DNA of 64,000 bases from contig CAMEBF010000001.1 of NCBI GenBank assembly GCA_945912145.1, positions 1 to 64,000 on the forward strand, read 5' to 3'. This document shows positions 50,865 to 60,450 of this stretch, piece by piece (positions within the stretch are counted from its first letter, which is position 1; every line of letters begins with the position of its first letter). The translations under genes and the position numbers were made by a program. The stretch is from an uncultured Clostridia bacterium (lineage in GTDB: Bacteria; Bacillota; Clostridia; Oscillospirales; Acutalibacteraceae). The notes beneath the pieces are model-generated. The model had not been told where the DNA came from and made no database searches. It saw only the letters and a list, made by a program, of their open reading frames with translations.

Positions 50865-52952
50865 ATGAATACGTTACGTCATGTGTGCGACCATAGACCC
50901 GAAAAATCTAAGGGAAATAAAATCCCTGCCGGCATGATTACCGGCAACGGCGATTTATCCGTGATTTTAGATGATGAAAATGACGATCTGCTGATTCATA
51001 TGTCCAAATGCGATTTCTGGAAGTTCGCGCCGGGGCACGGTTCGGACGGCGGCATCAAGACTGTCGGGCAGTTCCGGCTGAAAAATGCGGGACTTGAGCA
51101 ATACCATGTTTCGCTGTCGATGGACGAAGGACTGCTGAACGCTTCGTTCGGTCATGCCGAACTGGAGATTTTTGTCGCGCCGGATCAAATGATATATCTG
51201 CAATTATCGTCACCCGATAACGAGTCGTTTCCCTTTTTCTCGATTGAAATTCCCGATACAAGCGGTTCGCGGAATTTCGAGTATTCCGAAAAAGGGCTGG
51301 AATGGCATCTGCGGAAATTTGACGGAAAGAGCGTGGAGCGTGAAACAGACGTCGCCGTCTGCTGCCGACGCTTTCCTGCCTCAAGAAAAGACGGCGTCAA
51401 AACCGTCCGTTTTGCGGTTTCCGTCGTAACGAATTTTGACACGCCGCAGTATGTCAGCCGCGGCATGGAGCTGGCGCTGCATGCGGATTATGAACGCGAT
51501 AAGGCTGCAACCGAGAAAAAATGGAAAGCATTTTTTGCCCTTTCCCGTGTGACAATTCCCGATAAAACGATTGAGAAGCACTATAACGGCAGCCTGTATC
51601 TGCTGGCCTGCTGTATGGGCAACAAGCAGTTTCCGCCGGGGCTGTACGGAAATTTTGTCACCGACGATAATTTCCCGTGGAACGGCGATTATCATATGAA
51701 TTATAACTATGAAGCACCGTTTTATCCGGTCTTTTCTGCGAATCACCCGGAGCTTGCGGACGGCTATATGCAGCCGCTTCTCGACATGATTGACAAGGGA
51801 AAAGACTTTGCAAGGTTTGAGAATTGTAAAGGAATTTACTTTCCGGTTTCTTTCGGTCCGAAAGCCTATGACCTTTACACCATGAAGGGCTGTAAGGAGC
51901 ACGGAATCCTCTTTTTGGGGCAGAAAAGCAACGCTGCCTATGCCGCCGTGATTCCGGTGATGCAATGGTACGCGACGTATGATAAGAAAATTGCAAGAGA
52001 AAAACTCTATCCCTATATCCGGGAGGTCGGCGCGTTCTGGGAGGATTATCTCGTCAAGGAGAACGGCCGCTATGTCATTCATAACGACGCGATTCATGAG
52101 GTGGAATATTACGTCGGCGAAAGCTTCAAACCGGAAAAAGCCAGAAAGGCTATTGAAGCGAAGAATCCGCTTTTGTCGTTGGGACTTGTCCGCATGGTAT
52201 TCCGCTGCCTGATTGATATGGCGCAGGAGCTGGAGATTGAGCCGGAAAAGCTTCCTGTCTGGCAGGAAATTCTGGATAACCTCAGCGACTATCCGACCTT
52301 CATCAAACACGGCAAACGCTGTTTCCGCTATACGGAAAAAGGAATCAGTTGGGTCAATACGAATTCGCTCTGTATTCAGCACATCTATCCCGCGTCGCAG
52401 ATCGGGCTTTCTTCCGACAAAAGGCAGATCCGGATTGCCCGGAATACGTATTTTATGAACGACCGCCGGCTTGACGATAACGGCTCGAATTCCTATCTGC
52501 CGTGCGGCGCAAGGCTCGGTGTTTCGCCGGATTATCTCATAGAGGGGCTTCGCCGCAATATTGAAGAGTACGCGCTGCCGAATATGCTGTTCCGAAGAAA
52601 CGGCGGCGGCATCGAGCATCTGGCGACCGTTCCGGCGACGGTCAACGAAATGCTTCTGCAAAGCTTTGAAGGCGTGATCCGTGTGTTCCCGTGCTGGAAC
52701 CGTCAGGAGAACGCTTCGTTCGAGAACCTGCGTGCTGACGGCGCGTTTCTCGTTTCCGCCTCTTTGCAGAAAGGGAAAATTGCGAGCCTGACGATTACAA
52801 GCCTGATGGGACGAAAATGCCGTGTTGAGATTCCCGACGGCGTCAAGATCAATCTGAAAACGAAAGACGGGAGAAAAGTCAAATACAAAAAAACGGACGG
52901 CTGCATCGAATTTGCCACCGTTCCGAACGAGGTTTATTCGTTTTTCGGATAA
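50865..52952 (+). CDS. GH95-like (six-hairpin) glycoside hydrolase
   Basis: The 695-residue protein has an N-terminal beta-sandwich (about 1-215) and an (alpha/alpha)6-type catalytic part that includes NFPWNGDYHMNYNYEAPFYP near 280-300, the segment seen in GH95 alpha-L-fucosidases, and a late beta domain. No signal peptide is present. The family assignment rests on this motif and overall layout; substrate could be a fucosylated or galactosylated glycan. The ATG at 50865 follows GGGGTGAAAG; a second ATG 16 codons earlier lacks a site. Confidence 0.72.
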   Translation: MNTLRHVCDHRPEKSKGNKIPAGMITGNGDLSVILDDENDDLLIHMSKCDFWKFAPGHGSDGGIKTVGQFRLKNAGLEQYHVSLSMDEGLLNASFGHAELEIFVAPDQMIYLQLSSPDNESFPFFSIEIPDTSGSRNFEYSEKGLEWHLRKFDGKSVERETDVAVCCRRFPASRKDGVKTVRFAVSVVTNFDTPQYVSRGMELALHADYERDKAATEKKWKAFFALSRVTIPDKTIEKHYNGSLYLLACCMGNKQFPPGLYGNFVTDDNFPWNGDYHMNYNYEAPFYPVFSANHPELADGYMQPLLDMIDKGKDFARFENCKGIYFPVSFGPKAYDLYTMKGCKEHGILFLGQKSNAAYAAVIPVMQWYATYDKKIAREKLYPYIREVGAFWEDYLVKENGRYVIHNDAIHEVEYYVGESFKPEKARKAIEAKNPLLSLGLVRMVFRCLIDMAQELEIEPEKLPVWQEILDNLSDYPTFIKHGKRCFRYTEKGISWVNTNSLCIQHIYPASQIGLSSDKRQIRIARNTYFMNDRRLDDNGSNSYLPCGARLGVSPDYLIEGLRRNIEEYALPNMLFRRNGGGIEHLATVPATVNEMLLQSFEGVIRVFPCWNRQENASFENLRADGAFLVSASLQKGKIASLTITSLMGRKCRVEIPDGVKINLKTKDGRKVKYKKTDGCIEFATVPNEVYSFFG

Positions 52953-52959
52953 ATGAAAA

Positions 52960-52992
52960 ATCGGCGGAGCTTTTGGCTTCACCGATATTTTG
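52960..52992. terminator. Bidirectional terminator between the GH95-like gene and mnmA
   Basis: ATCGGCGGAGC pairs with GCTTCACCGAT apart from one mismatch, with T and A runs outside. Confidence 0.75.
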
Positions 52993-52995
52993 TTA

Positions 52996-54063
52996 TTAAA
53001 GAATGATTCCGCCGCCGAGGACAATGTCTCCGTCATATAGTACTGCGGATTGCCCTTTTGCCGGCGCACGCTGCGGCTCGTCAAAGATGATTCGGACGGT
53101 ATTGTCTTGCGTCTTGCAGACGGTCGCGGGCTTTTCGGGTTGTTTATAGCGAAGCCGGACACGGCAGCGTAGGGGCTCATCAAGATTCGGCAGCGCGAGA
53201 AAATTGAATTTTTCGAGCAAAACCTCTTTCTCATAGAGTTCTTCGTCTCTCGCGAGCACGACGGTGTTGTTCTGCATATTTTTCGACTTGACATACATCG
53301 GTTCACCGAGTGCGACGCCTAAGCCGCGCCGCTGACCGATGGTATAATGAATCATGCCTTTGTGCTGCCCGAGCGGATGGCCTGCGGTATCGACAAACTT
53401 GCCAAACGAATACTGCTTGCCGGTCGCCCGGAGGATAAAGTCCGCATATTCTCCATCGGGAATGAAGCAGATGTCCTGACTGTCGCTCTTATGCGCGTTA
53501 ACAAAACCGTTTTCCTCGGCGATGCGTCTTGCTTCCTCTTTTGTGATGCCCGCTAAGGGGAAGCGGACTTTTTGGAGCTGTTCCTGTCGCAGAGAATAGA
53601 GCACGTAGCTCTGATCTTTTTTCGGGTCGTCGGCTTTCGCAATATAATAGCGGTCGGTCGTTTCATCGTACCCTGTTTTGGCGTAATGACCCGTCGCGAC
53701 GACGTCGCAGCCGTATTCATCGGCAAGACGGTTCAGTAGCTCGAATTTCACATGGCGGTTGCATGCGACGCAGGGGTTCGGCGTACCGCCTTTTTCATAG
53801 GTTCTGATAAAGTTGTGAATGACGTATTTGCGGAATTCTTCGGACGCGTCCACGGCAACAAAGGGAATCCCGACCTTCTTACAGACCGCTTCCGCGTCAT
53901 GAATATCCTGCTGTGGATCATTCCCTGAAAAACCGAAAATTGGGTCGGTCTTATCGAACATCTGAAAGGTGACGCCGATGCAGTCGTACCCCTGTTCTTT
54001 CATCAGATAGGCGGTGACGGAGCTGTCCACGCCGCCGCTCATGGCAATCAGCGCTTTCGTCAT
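52996..54063 (-). CDS. mnmA: tRNA-specific 2-thiouridylase MnmA
   Basis: The 355-residue protein has the PP-loop MSGGVDSSV near 8-16, the catalytic CVACN near 92-96, ATGHYAKT, and the second Cys in SQDICFIPDGEY. It puts sulfur on U34 of Lys, Glu and Gln tRNAs. I choose the ATG at 54063, two bases from the nadA stop; the longer frame reads into nadA. Confidence 0.95.
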   Translation of the reverse strand: MTKALIAMSGGVDSSVTAYLMKEQGYDCIGVTFQMFDKTDPIFGFSGNDPQQDIHDAEAVCKKVGIPFVAVDASEEFRKYVIHNFIRTYEKGGTPNPCVACNRHVKFELLNRLADEYGCDVVATGHYAKTGYDETTDRYYIAKADDPKKDQSYVLYSLRQEQLQKVRFPLAGITKEEARRIAEENGFVNAHKSDSQDICFIPDGEYADFILRATGKQYSFGKFVDTAGHPLGQHKGMIHYTIGQRRGLGVALGEPMYVKSKNMQNNTVVLARDEELYEKEVLLEKFNFLALPNLDEPLRCRVRLRYKQPEKPATVCKTQDNTVRIIFDEPQRAPAKGQSAVLYDGDIVLGGGIIL

Positions 54064-54065
54064 GG

Positions 54066-54977
54066 TCAGCCCAGCTCGATCATGCGGTCGATGCACTTTC
54101 TGGCCTTGACCGCTGTTTCTTCGTCTAAAAGAATCTCTTCGCCGCCGCCTTTGACGGCGTTGTAGACGTCCATAATCGTCGTCAGCTTCATATCGGCGCA
54201 GATGAGCGCTTTCGTCATCGGGTAGAATTTTTTATCGGGACACTCGAGCTGAAGATGCTGTACGATGCTGTTCTCCGTGCCGATGATGAACTCTTTTGCC
54301 GCCGATTCTTTTGCAAATTTCATGATGTCCGCTGTAGAGCCGGCAAAATCGGCGAGAGACGCGACTTCCTTTTTGCATTCGGGGTGCACGAGCAGCAGCG
54401 CGTTCGGGTGCGCCTCTTTCGCTTTGTGCACGTCCTCTTTTGTGACCGCCGCATGAACGGGACAGCCTCCGTTTACGGTGATGATGTTTTTCTCGGGGCA
54501 ATGCTCCGCGACGAACGAGGCTAAATTGCAGTCCGGAATAAACAGAATGTTCTTTTCGGGGAGCTTGCCGACGATCTTGACGGCGGAGGAGGACGTCACG
54601 CAGACGTCGCAGACGGTTTTGAGCGAAGCGGTGGTGTTTATGTATGCGACGACGGCGGCATCGGGATATTTCGTCCTGCGCAGATCGTCGATCGTCTCTT
54701 TCGTGAATTGCTCCGCCATCGGACAGCCGGCTTCTCCGTTCGCGAGAAAGACCCGTTTTTCGGGGGAGAGGAGCTTCGCCGTCTCCGCCATAAAGCGGAC
54801 GCCGCACATCAGAAGATTTTTATTCGGCGCGTTGGCGGCCTTCACGCTCAAAGCATAGGAGTCGCCGCAGAAATCGGCAACCTCCAAAATATCTTCACTC
54901 TGGTAGCTGTGCGCCAGAATGCAGATGTCGTTTTCTTTTTTCAGACGAAGAATCTCGTCCTGTATGTCACGAAGCAT
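54066..54977 (-). CDS. nadA: Quinolinate synthase
   Basis: The 303-residue protein has NadA motifs CILAHSYQ, MAETAKLLSPEKRVF, and three cluster Cys regions near MCGVRFMAE, VNGGCPVHAA and HPECKKEV. It condenses iminoaspartate and dihydroxyacetone phosphate to quinolinate for NAD synthesis with a [4Fe-4S] cluster. NadB and NadC are not in this window. It shares a transcript with mnmA. Confidence 0.96.
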   Translation of the reverse strand: MLRDIQDEILRLKKENDICILAHSYQSEDILEVADFCGDSYALSVKAANAPNKNLLMCGVRFMAETAKLLSPEKRVFLANGEAGCPMAEQFTKETIDDLRRTKYPDAAVVAYINTTASLKTVCDVCVTSSSAVKIVGKLPEKNILFIPDCNLASFVAEHCPEKNIITVNGGCPVHAAVTKEDVHKAKEAHPNALLLVHPECKKEVASLADFAGSTADIMKFAKESAAKEFIIGTENSIVQHLQLECPDKKFYPMTKALICADMKLTTIMDVYNAVKGGGEEILLDEETAVKARKCIDRMIELG

Positions 54978-55037
54978 AGGAATCTATCCTTTCGTTTTTG
55001 TTTTATTATAGCGTCATGACGGACGCTTGTCAATCGG

Positions 55038-56024
55038 TTATTTGCTGTAGTCCTCAAGGCTTCTGAATTCGTAGCCCATGGAGCGGACGGTGTCGATGAT
55101 GTCGCCGAGCGCCTGCGCGTTGTCGGAGGATACGGCGTGCAATAAGATCACCGCACCGGGGTGAATCCGCGCCGTCACGGTTTCGAGCGCATAGGATGCG
55201 CCTTTCTGGTCGTTGATGTCCCAGTCGGCGTAGGCAAGCGACCAGAAAACGCTCAGATACCCAAGCGAACCGACGAGATCAAGCGCACAATCGGAGTATT
55301 CGCCTTTGGGAAAACGGAAATACGGCGCCGAATAGCCGAAATTCGTGCGGATATAATCGTCGAACGCCTTGACTTCCTGCATCATTTCCGTGCGGGACAG
55401 CTCGTCCATCGAGGGATGCGTCTCGGTGTGATTGCCGACGATATGCCCTTCAAGAATCATACGGGCTATGGATCCCGGGTCGGATTTCATCTCATCCACC
55501 GTGCAGAAAAAGGCGGCGGTCACGTTTTTCTCCTTGAGCGTGTCGAGGATCATGCCGGTGTAGCCGTTGTCATAGCCGACGTCGAAAGTCAGATAAACAA
55601 CTTTTTCCGTCGTTTTGTTGTCGAGTGTCAGCGCCGGGAAATTTCCGTCGTCAAAATGCTGCTGACTGCTCACGGAGATTTCGTGCGGCGTTTCATTGGA
55701 TGCGACGCCGAAGCTGTGACTGATTTTTTGTGTCGAAAGCCCCTTGGTATTGTCCGGGTCGGAGACGGTAAATTCAACAAGCGGCAGCGGTTCCAGTCCC
55801 GTCAGGGTTTTATCCGTGCCGGTGTTTTCGCCGTATTCAATCGCGCTGACTTTCGTCTGTGCCGGTCTGGCTTCGGTTGCAGTCGGCGTTTCGGCTTTGG
55901 ATTCATCAACACGGTTATCCTTTTCACTCGGCGTCTGCACCGATGCGAGTCCGCTTGAATTTTTGCAGGAGGAAAGCGAGAAAACAAGAGAAACTGCTAA
56001 AAGCAAGCATACAATCTTTTTCAT
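55038..56024 (-). CDS. Polysaccharide deacetylase lipoprotein (PdaA-like)
   Basis: The 328-residue protein has a lipoprotein signal (MKKIVCLLLA...SLSSC) and a NodB-type deacetylase domain: TFDVGYDNGYT near 145, HIVGNHTETHPS near 190 (metal His pair) and RFPKGEYS near 235, with LLHAVSSDN near 293. It resembles PdaA, which deacetylates muramic acid in spore cortex. The start at 56024 has a GGTGATTTT site; a longer frame enters repeat B2. Confidence 0.88.
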   Translation of the reverse strand: MKKIVCLLLAVSLVFSLSSCKNSSGLASVQTPSEKDNRVDESKAETPTATEARPAQTKVSAIEYGENTGTDKTLTGLEPLPLVEFTVSDPDNTKGLSTQKISHSFGVASNETPHEISVSSQQHFDDGNFPALTLDNKTTEKVVYLTFDVGYDNGYTGMILDTLKEKNVTAAFFCTVDEMKSDPGSIARMILEGHIVGNHTETHPSMDELSRTEMMQEVKAFDDYIRTNFGYSAPYFRFPKGEYSDCALDLVGSLGYLSVFWSLAYADWDINDQKGASYALETVTARIHPGAVILLHAVSSDNAQALGDIIDTVRSMGYEFRSLEDYSK

Positions 56025-56084
56025 AAAATCACCCGTCACCATCATATCACAAAATCCGTCAAAAGAAAAGATTTTTTTCATGAA

Positions 56085-56222
56085 TTTGCAAAGTTCAAAG
56101 TGCAAAGTGCAGTTTCGGAATCCCTACAGGCTTGAATGATACGCCTGTGGCGCGCATTATAATGAATCAAAAGGCGGAGCCTTTTCCGACATTGAACTTT
56201 GAACTTTGCACGTTGAACATTC
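56085..56222. repeat. Repeat family B, copy B2
   Basis: The copy starts with GCAAAGTTCAAAGTGCAAAG-type heptads and ends with the complementary ACTTTGAACTTTG set. The inner AAAAGGC-GGA-GCCTTTT hairpin matches B1, and ACAGGC/GCCTGT pairs inside. It lies just upstream of the PdaA-like gene, as B1 lies upstream of rodA. Confidence 0.82.
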
Positions 56223-56278
56223 AAAAAACTTTTTAAAGTTTTTTATGTATCGCAGCGGCAAAAATGCCGCCGGAATTT

Positions 56279-56464
56279 TTACATAATGCTCTGAATGCCG
56301 TCGATGATGCCGTTGATGGTCTTGACGGCTTTATCCGCTGTTTTCTTGACCTGTTTTTTCGTGGAGCCCTTGCCGGTCATCGCAGTGCCAAGCATTGCTG
56401 CCGTGCCGCCTACCGCCATGATCGCGCCGATCGCCTTAGTTACTGTCATTGTCTTTTTTGTCAT
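56279..56464 (-). CDS. Small hypothetical protein with a glycine-rich membrane segment
   Basis: The 61-residue protein has a hydrophobic, Gly/Ala-rich segment (AIGAIMAVGGTAAMLGTA, about 11-28) and a Lys-rich amphipathic tail ending in GIIDGIQSIM. It resembles small membrane-tethered proteins common in Clostridia, but no function can be assigned. I chose the ATG at 56464, which has AAAGGATTG; the longer frame is unsupported. Confidence 0.6.
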   Translation of the reverse strand: MTKKTMTVTKAIGAIMAVGGTAAMLGTAMTGKGSTKKQVKKTADKAVKTINGIIDGIQSIM

Positions 56465-56536
56465 GCATGTCAATCCTTTCAAAAATGGTTTGCATTCGGT
56501 AGTATGAGCGGAAAATGAAAAAATATTCCGTACGTC

Positions 56537-56565
56537 TTGCAAAGGGATAAAAAAAATGGTATCAT
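56537..56565 (+). promoter_or_regulatory. Promoter of the gtrA-yhaM operon
   Basis: TTGCAA and TATCAT are 17 bases apart, with TGG before the -10 box. The TTG inside the -35 box cannot be the start of translation. Confidence 0.65.
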
Positions 56566-56596
56566 AATAAAAATAGATTTTGGGAGTCTTTTTATC

Positions 56597-57175
56597 GTGA
56601 AAAAACTATATGACAAGATTATGAATACCGCGCTGCTCAAAAAGATCACGGCGGTTCCGTTTTTTGCTAAGGTGCTCAGTTATGAGATCTTGTCCTACCT
56701 CTTTTTCGGTGTGATGACGACGGTCGTGAACTTTGTCGTCTTTTATCTTTCGGATAAGGTTCTGGGGAATGGCAGCATTGTCGATTTTTCCGTTTTCGGA
56801 TGTTTGTTCCACGTCACGTTTGAAGACGTTTCCACGGTGATCGCATGGATTTTCGCCGTTGTGTTTGCCTATGTGACAAACAAGCTCTGGGTCTTCGAGA
56901 GCAAGAGCCGCAAGCCGTCGGTCGTGATCCGGGAGCTGCTCTCGTTTTTCGGGGCGCGCATTGTATCGTTCGTTGTGTTTGAATCGCTCGGCTTTATGCT
57001 TCTGAGAAATATACTGCTCACGTGCGGTGCTTCGGAGAATGCCGGCAAATGGACAGCAAAAATCGCGATGGCCGTTCTGGTTGTGATCTTTAATTATGTC
57101 ATGAGCAAACTCGTGATCTTTAAGAATAAGAGAAAAGAAACGGGGGATGGGAACCATGAATCTGAAAGAAATTGA
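56597..57175 (+). CDS. GtrA-family membrane protein
   Basis: The 192-residue protein has four membrane helices in the GtrA pattern (YLFFGVMTTVVNFVVF, then AWIFAVVFAYVTNKLWVF). GtrA proteins help move lipid-linked sugars across the membrane for wall or surface glycans. I use the GTG at 56597 after GGGAG, because an earlier start would lie in the promoter. It overlaps the YhaM gene by 20 bases. Confidence 0.85.
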   Translation: MKKLYDKIMNTALLKKITAVPFFAKVLSYEILSYLFFGVMTTVVNFVVFYLSDKVLGNGSIVDFSVFGCLFHVTFEDVSTVIAWIFAVVFAYVTNKLWVFESKSRKPSVVIRELLSFFGARIVSFVVFESLGFMLLRNILLTCGASENAGKWTAKIAMAVLVVIFNYVMSKLVIFKNKRKETGDGNHESERN

Positions 57176-58127
57176 CGGAAACGGTACGGTTGAAGGCTTT
57201 GTCTTAGTCAAAAGCTGCGATAAGAAAACCGCGAAAAACGGTTCCGTATTTTTGGATATGACGCTTGCCGATAAGACCGGCGAGATCAACGCAAAAAGCT
57301 GGGATTTCCGTGAGGGCGCGTTTTTGCCCGAAGCGAACAGCATTATCAAGGTTCGTGGTGTGATCTCGACGTATAACGGTGTGCCGCAGCTTCGTGTTGA
57401 CCGCGCAAGAGCGCTGTGGGATAACGACAACGTCAACATGGCGGATATCATTCCGTCTGCCGATTATGAGGGCGCGTATATGATGGCGTCCATCCGGACA
57501 AAAGTAAATTCGTTTGCCGATGCGTCTCTCAAAAAGCTCGTGACGGCGGTACTCGACGAATACGGCGACAAAATGCTCGAATGTCCGGCGGCGTTCAAGC
57601 TCCATCACGCGATCCGCGGCGGTCTGCTGATGCACACGCTGTCGATCGTGAAAATGTGCGAGTGTGTTGCGTCGATCTATCCCACCGTTGACAAAGATCT
57701 GCTGATCGCCGGCGCGATTCTGCATGATGTGTGCAAGACGGATGAGTTTAAGCTCTCGTCATCGTCGCTTGTTGAGGGCTATACGGCAGAGGGGACGCTC
57801 ATCGGGCATCTGGTCATGGGCGCGATGGCGGTTGATCGCATCGCACGCGAAAACGGCATCGATCGGGACACCGCCATGCTGCTCGAGCATATGCTCATTT
57901 CGCACCACGGTGAACCGGAATTCGGCGCCGCCGTCCGTCCGCTGTTTTTAGAGGCGGAAATCTTATCGGAGCTCGACTCGCTCGACGCGAATATTTACGA
58001 AATCGAAAATTGTTTGCAGGACGTCGCGCCGCATGACTTTAGCCAGCGGCAATGGGCACTGAACGACCGCAAATTCTATCATCACGGCCGCAAGGCTCCC
58101 GAAACGAAAGTGAACCTTGAGCCGTAA
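57156..58127 (+). CDS. 3'-5' exoribonuclease YhaM-like protein
   Basis: The 323-residue protein joins an N-terminal OB fold (about 10-95) to an HD domain (HHAIRGGLLMHTLSIV near 150 and HDVCKTDEF near 192, with HLISHHGE-like MLISHHGEPE). That order is diagnostic of YhaM, which degrades short RNA from the 3' end. It starts at 57156 or three codons earlier at 57147, both within gtrA. Confidence 0.9.
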   Translation: MNLKEIDGNGTVEGFVLVKSCDKKTAKNGSVFLDMTLADKTGEINAKSWDFREGAFLPEANSIIKVRGVISTYNGVPQLRVDRARALWDNDNVNMADIIPSADYEGAYMMASIRTKVNSFADASLKKLVTAVLDEYGDKMLECPAAFKLHHAIRGGLLMHTLSIVKMCECVASIYPTVDKDLLIAGAILHDVCKTDEFKLSSSSLVEGYTAEGTLIGHLVMGAMAVDRIARENGIDRDTAMLLEHMLISHHGEPEFGAAVRPLFLEAEILSELDSLDANIYEIENCLQDVAPHDFSQRQWALNDRKFYHHGRKAPETKVNLEP

Positions 58128-58154
58128 GGCGATTATGAAGAAAGGATGAAAACC

Positions 58155-59207
58155 ATGTCAGAAAGAAATCACGAAGTATCGAAGGTACAGCCGCTTCTTG
58201 ACAAAAACGGCCGCCTGACAGAACCCGGCTGGTCGCGCAAGCTCTATCAGGTCTACGACCGCAAGGCGATCAAAGCACCTGCGTTCAAGATCAAGGAATG
58301 GGACTATTACCTCGTTATGGGCAAAAATTTCGGCGTCGCGTTCACAATCTCCGACGACGGCTATATCGGTCTGCAATCCGTGAGCCTTTTGGATTTCACA
58401 GAGGAGAACGCGCCGTGGGAGCATACCAATACCGTTCTGACGCCGTTCCCGATGGGCAAAATGAAAATGCCTGCCACGACGGAAAAGGGCAACGTTTCGT
58501 TCCATAATAAAAAGTTGAATCTCGATTTTTATAAGACCGACGGTCAGCGCCGCATCGTGTGTAATTTTACGGATTTCTTTGAGGGCGAGACGTTTTCGTG
58601 TGACATCAAGCTCCTTGAGCCCGATATGGATACGATGGTAATCGCGACCCCTTGGGCGGAAAAAGATACGGCGTTTTATTACAACCGGAAAATCAACTGT
58701 ATGCGCGCGTCGGGTCTTGTACGCTTCGGCTGCAAGGAATACAAGCTTGACGATGAAACCGATTTCGGCACACTTGACTGGGGACGCGGCGTCTGGACGT
58801 ATGACAATACCTGGTATTGGAGCTCGGGCAACGGCATCGTAAACGGCAAGCCGTTCGGCTTTAATCTCGGTTACGGCTTCGGCAATACGGCGGCAGCCAG
58901 CGAGAACATCATTTTCTACGACGGCGTCGGTCATAAATTCGACGACATCCGCTTCAACATTCCCACCGAAGCGGACGGCACGAAGAATTACATGAAGCCG
59001 TGGACGTTCACGTCCTCCGACGGACGCTTTGAAGCGGACTTTGTACCGATTCTCGACAGAGCCGCCAAGATTGACGTCAAGCTCATTGTCACCGATCAGC
59101 ATCAGGTGTTCGGCAGAATGTCGGGCAAAGCGACGCTCGACAGCGGGGAAGTGCTCGAATTCCGCGATCTGCTCTGCTTCGCTGAGGATGTACATAACAA
59201 ATATTAA
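58155..59207 (+). CDS. DUF2804 protein
   Basis: The 350-residue protein matches the DUF2804 layout: KLYQVYDRKAIKAPAFKIKEWDYY at the N-terminus, then beta-sandwich segments and DETDFGTLDWGRGVWTYDNTWYW near 205. The family has no established role. It starts at 58155, since a site at AAAGG is nine bases away; the ATG three codons upstream is too close. It lies between the yhaM gene and prmA. Confidence 0.8.
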   Translation: MSERNHEVSKVQPLLDKNGRLTEPGWSRKLYQVYDRKAIKAPAFKIKEWDYYLVMGKNFGVAFTISDDGYIGLQSVSLLDFTEENAPWEHTNTVLTPFPMGKMKMPATTEKGNVSFHNKKLNLDFYKTDGQRRIVCNFTDFFEGETFSCDIKLLEPDMDTMVIATPWAEKDTAFYYNRKINCMRASGLVRFGCKEYKLDDETDFGTLDWGRGVWTYDNTWYWSSGNGIVNGKPFGFNLGYGFGNTAAASENIIFYDGVGHKFDDIRFNIPTEADGTKNYMKPWTFTSSDGRFEADFVPILDRAAKIDVKLIVTDQHQVFGRMSGKATLDSGEVLEFRDLLCFAEDVHNKY

Positions 59208-59224
59208 AACGAAAAGAGATAAGA

Positions 59225-60148
59225 ATGGACTGGACTGAAATTCAAGTAACCGTGCCGGTGGAACGTGTGGACGAAGCCGGCGCAATCGTATCGATGACGG
59301 TGCCGTACGGCATTTATATTGAAGATTACTCCGATATGGAGGAAGAAGTGCTCGAGATCGCGCATATCGACCTGATTGACGAGGAACTTCTGGCGCGGGA
59401 CAGAACCAAGGGCATCGTGCATGTCTATATTTCTCCTGAGGAAAATCCGAACGAGGCGGTTTCGTTTATCAAAGAGCGTCTCGAAGCGGAGAATATCCCG
59501 TATGAGCTTAACCTCTCCCTGTGCAAAAATGCCGATTGGGAGAATAACTGGAAAAAATATTTTAAGCCCATGCCGGTCGGTGAGAAGTTGCTCATTCAGC
59601 CGATCTGGAAAGAGAACGCGCCGTCCGACGGCAGAGTTGTGCTCAATCTTGAGCCGGGACTCGCGTTCGGCTCCGGCTCGCACGAGACGACAAGGCTTTG
59701 TCTCGCTGCGATTGAAAAGCATATCACCGAGGGCTGTACGATGCTCGACATCGGCTGCGGCAGCGGCATTCTGTCGATCGCGTCGCTGCTACTTGGAGCG
59801 GGTTCTGCGGTCGGCGTGGATATCGACAAGCTTGCCGTCAAAACCGCGCGGGAAAACGCGCAGCGCAACGGCATTGACGATGCGCGCTACACGCTCTACA
59901 ATGGGAACCTGACCGATCAGGTTTCGGGCAAATTCAACGTCATCGCCGCGAATATTGTTGCGGACGCGATCATCGCGCTCTCGAAAGGCGTTGATGAATT
60001 TATGTACGACGACAGCGTCTATATCGTTTCCGGCATCATTGATATCCGCGAGGCGGAAGTAACGCAGGCGCTCGACGAATACGGCTTCCGCATCACGGCG
60101 CGCCATGAGGACGGCGGCTGGCTGTGCCTTGAATGTATGAAAAAATAA
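59225..60148 (+). CDS. prmA: Ribosomal protein L11 methyltransferase
   Basis: The 307-residue protein has an N-terminal substrate-binding part and a Rossmann methyltransferase domain with DIGCGSGILSIASLLLGA near 176-193 and IAANIVAD near 239. It trimethylates L11. Length is normal. No ordinary terminator follows; repeat A4 begins 18 bases downstream. Confidence 0.95.
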   Translation: MDWTEIQVTVPVERVDEAGAIVSMTVPYGIYIEDYSDMEEEVLEIAHIDLIDEELLARDRTKGIVHVYISPEENPNEAVSFIKERLEAENIPYELNLSLCKNADWENNWKKYFKPMPVGEKLLIQPIWKENAPSDGRVVLNLEPGLAFGSGSHETTRLCLAAIEKHITEGCTMLDIGCGSGILSIASLLLGAGSAVGVDIDKLAVKTARENAQRNGIDDARYTLYNGNLTDQVSGKFNVIAANIVADAIIALSKGVDEFMYDDSVYIVSGIIDIREAEVTQALDEYGFRITARHEDGGWLCLECMKK

Positions 60149-60166
60149 GTCTGATTATACATTTTG

Positions 60167-60333
60167 AAAGTTTCGGTCGAGCCTTTACAAAGGCTCGTGG
60201 GGTCGAGGGGCAAAGCCCATCGTCGCGGTCCGCAGACCGCGAAATCCCCTTGCCAAAAAAACGCAGGAAGGTAGGAAAAACAGTCCGGTGTGACTGTTTT
60301 TCCGTAGGGAACCCACGTAAGGGGTTCCCTGAT
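60167..60333 (-). repeat. Repeat family A, copy A4
   Basis: The copy lies in reverse orientation. Its 12-bp stem is GGAAAAACAGTC/GACTGTTTTTCC, fully paired but different from A1 and A3. The terminal stem GGGAACCC/GGGTTCCC is followed on the plus strand by GA and eight T residues, so this copy probably terminates the prmA transcript. Between it and spoIVB (60334-60450) no gene or clear promoter is visible. Confidence 0.92.
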
Positions 60334-60450
60334 TTTTTTTGTTAAAATTTACCTCCGACGCATCACCGTGCCGCAAAAAAAATTCCGATTATAAATTGCG
60401 GTCCGCAAGGAAAAGTAATGTTGTGCGTTAAAATTGTCGGAGGTGTGTTT

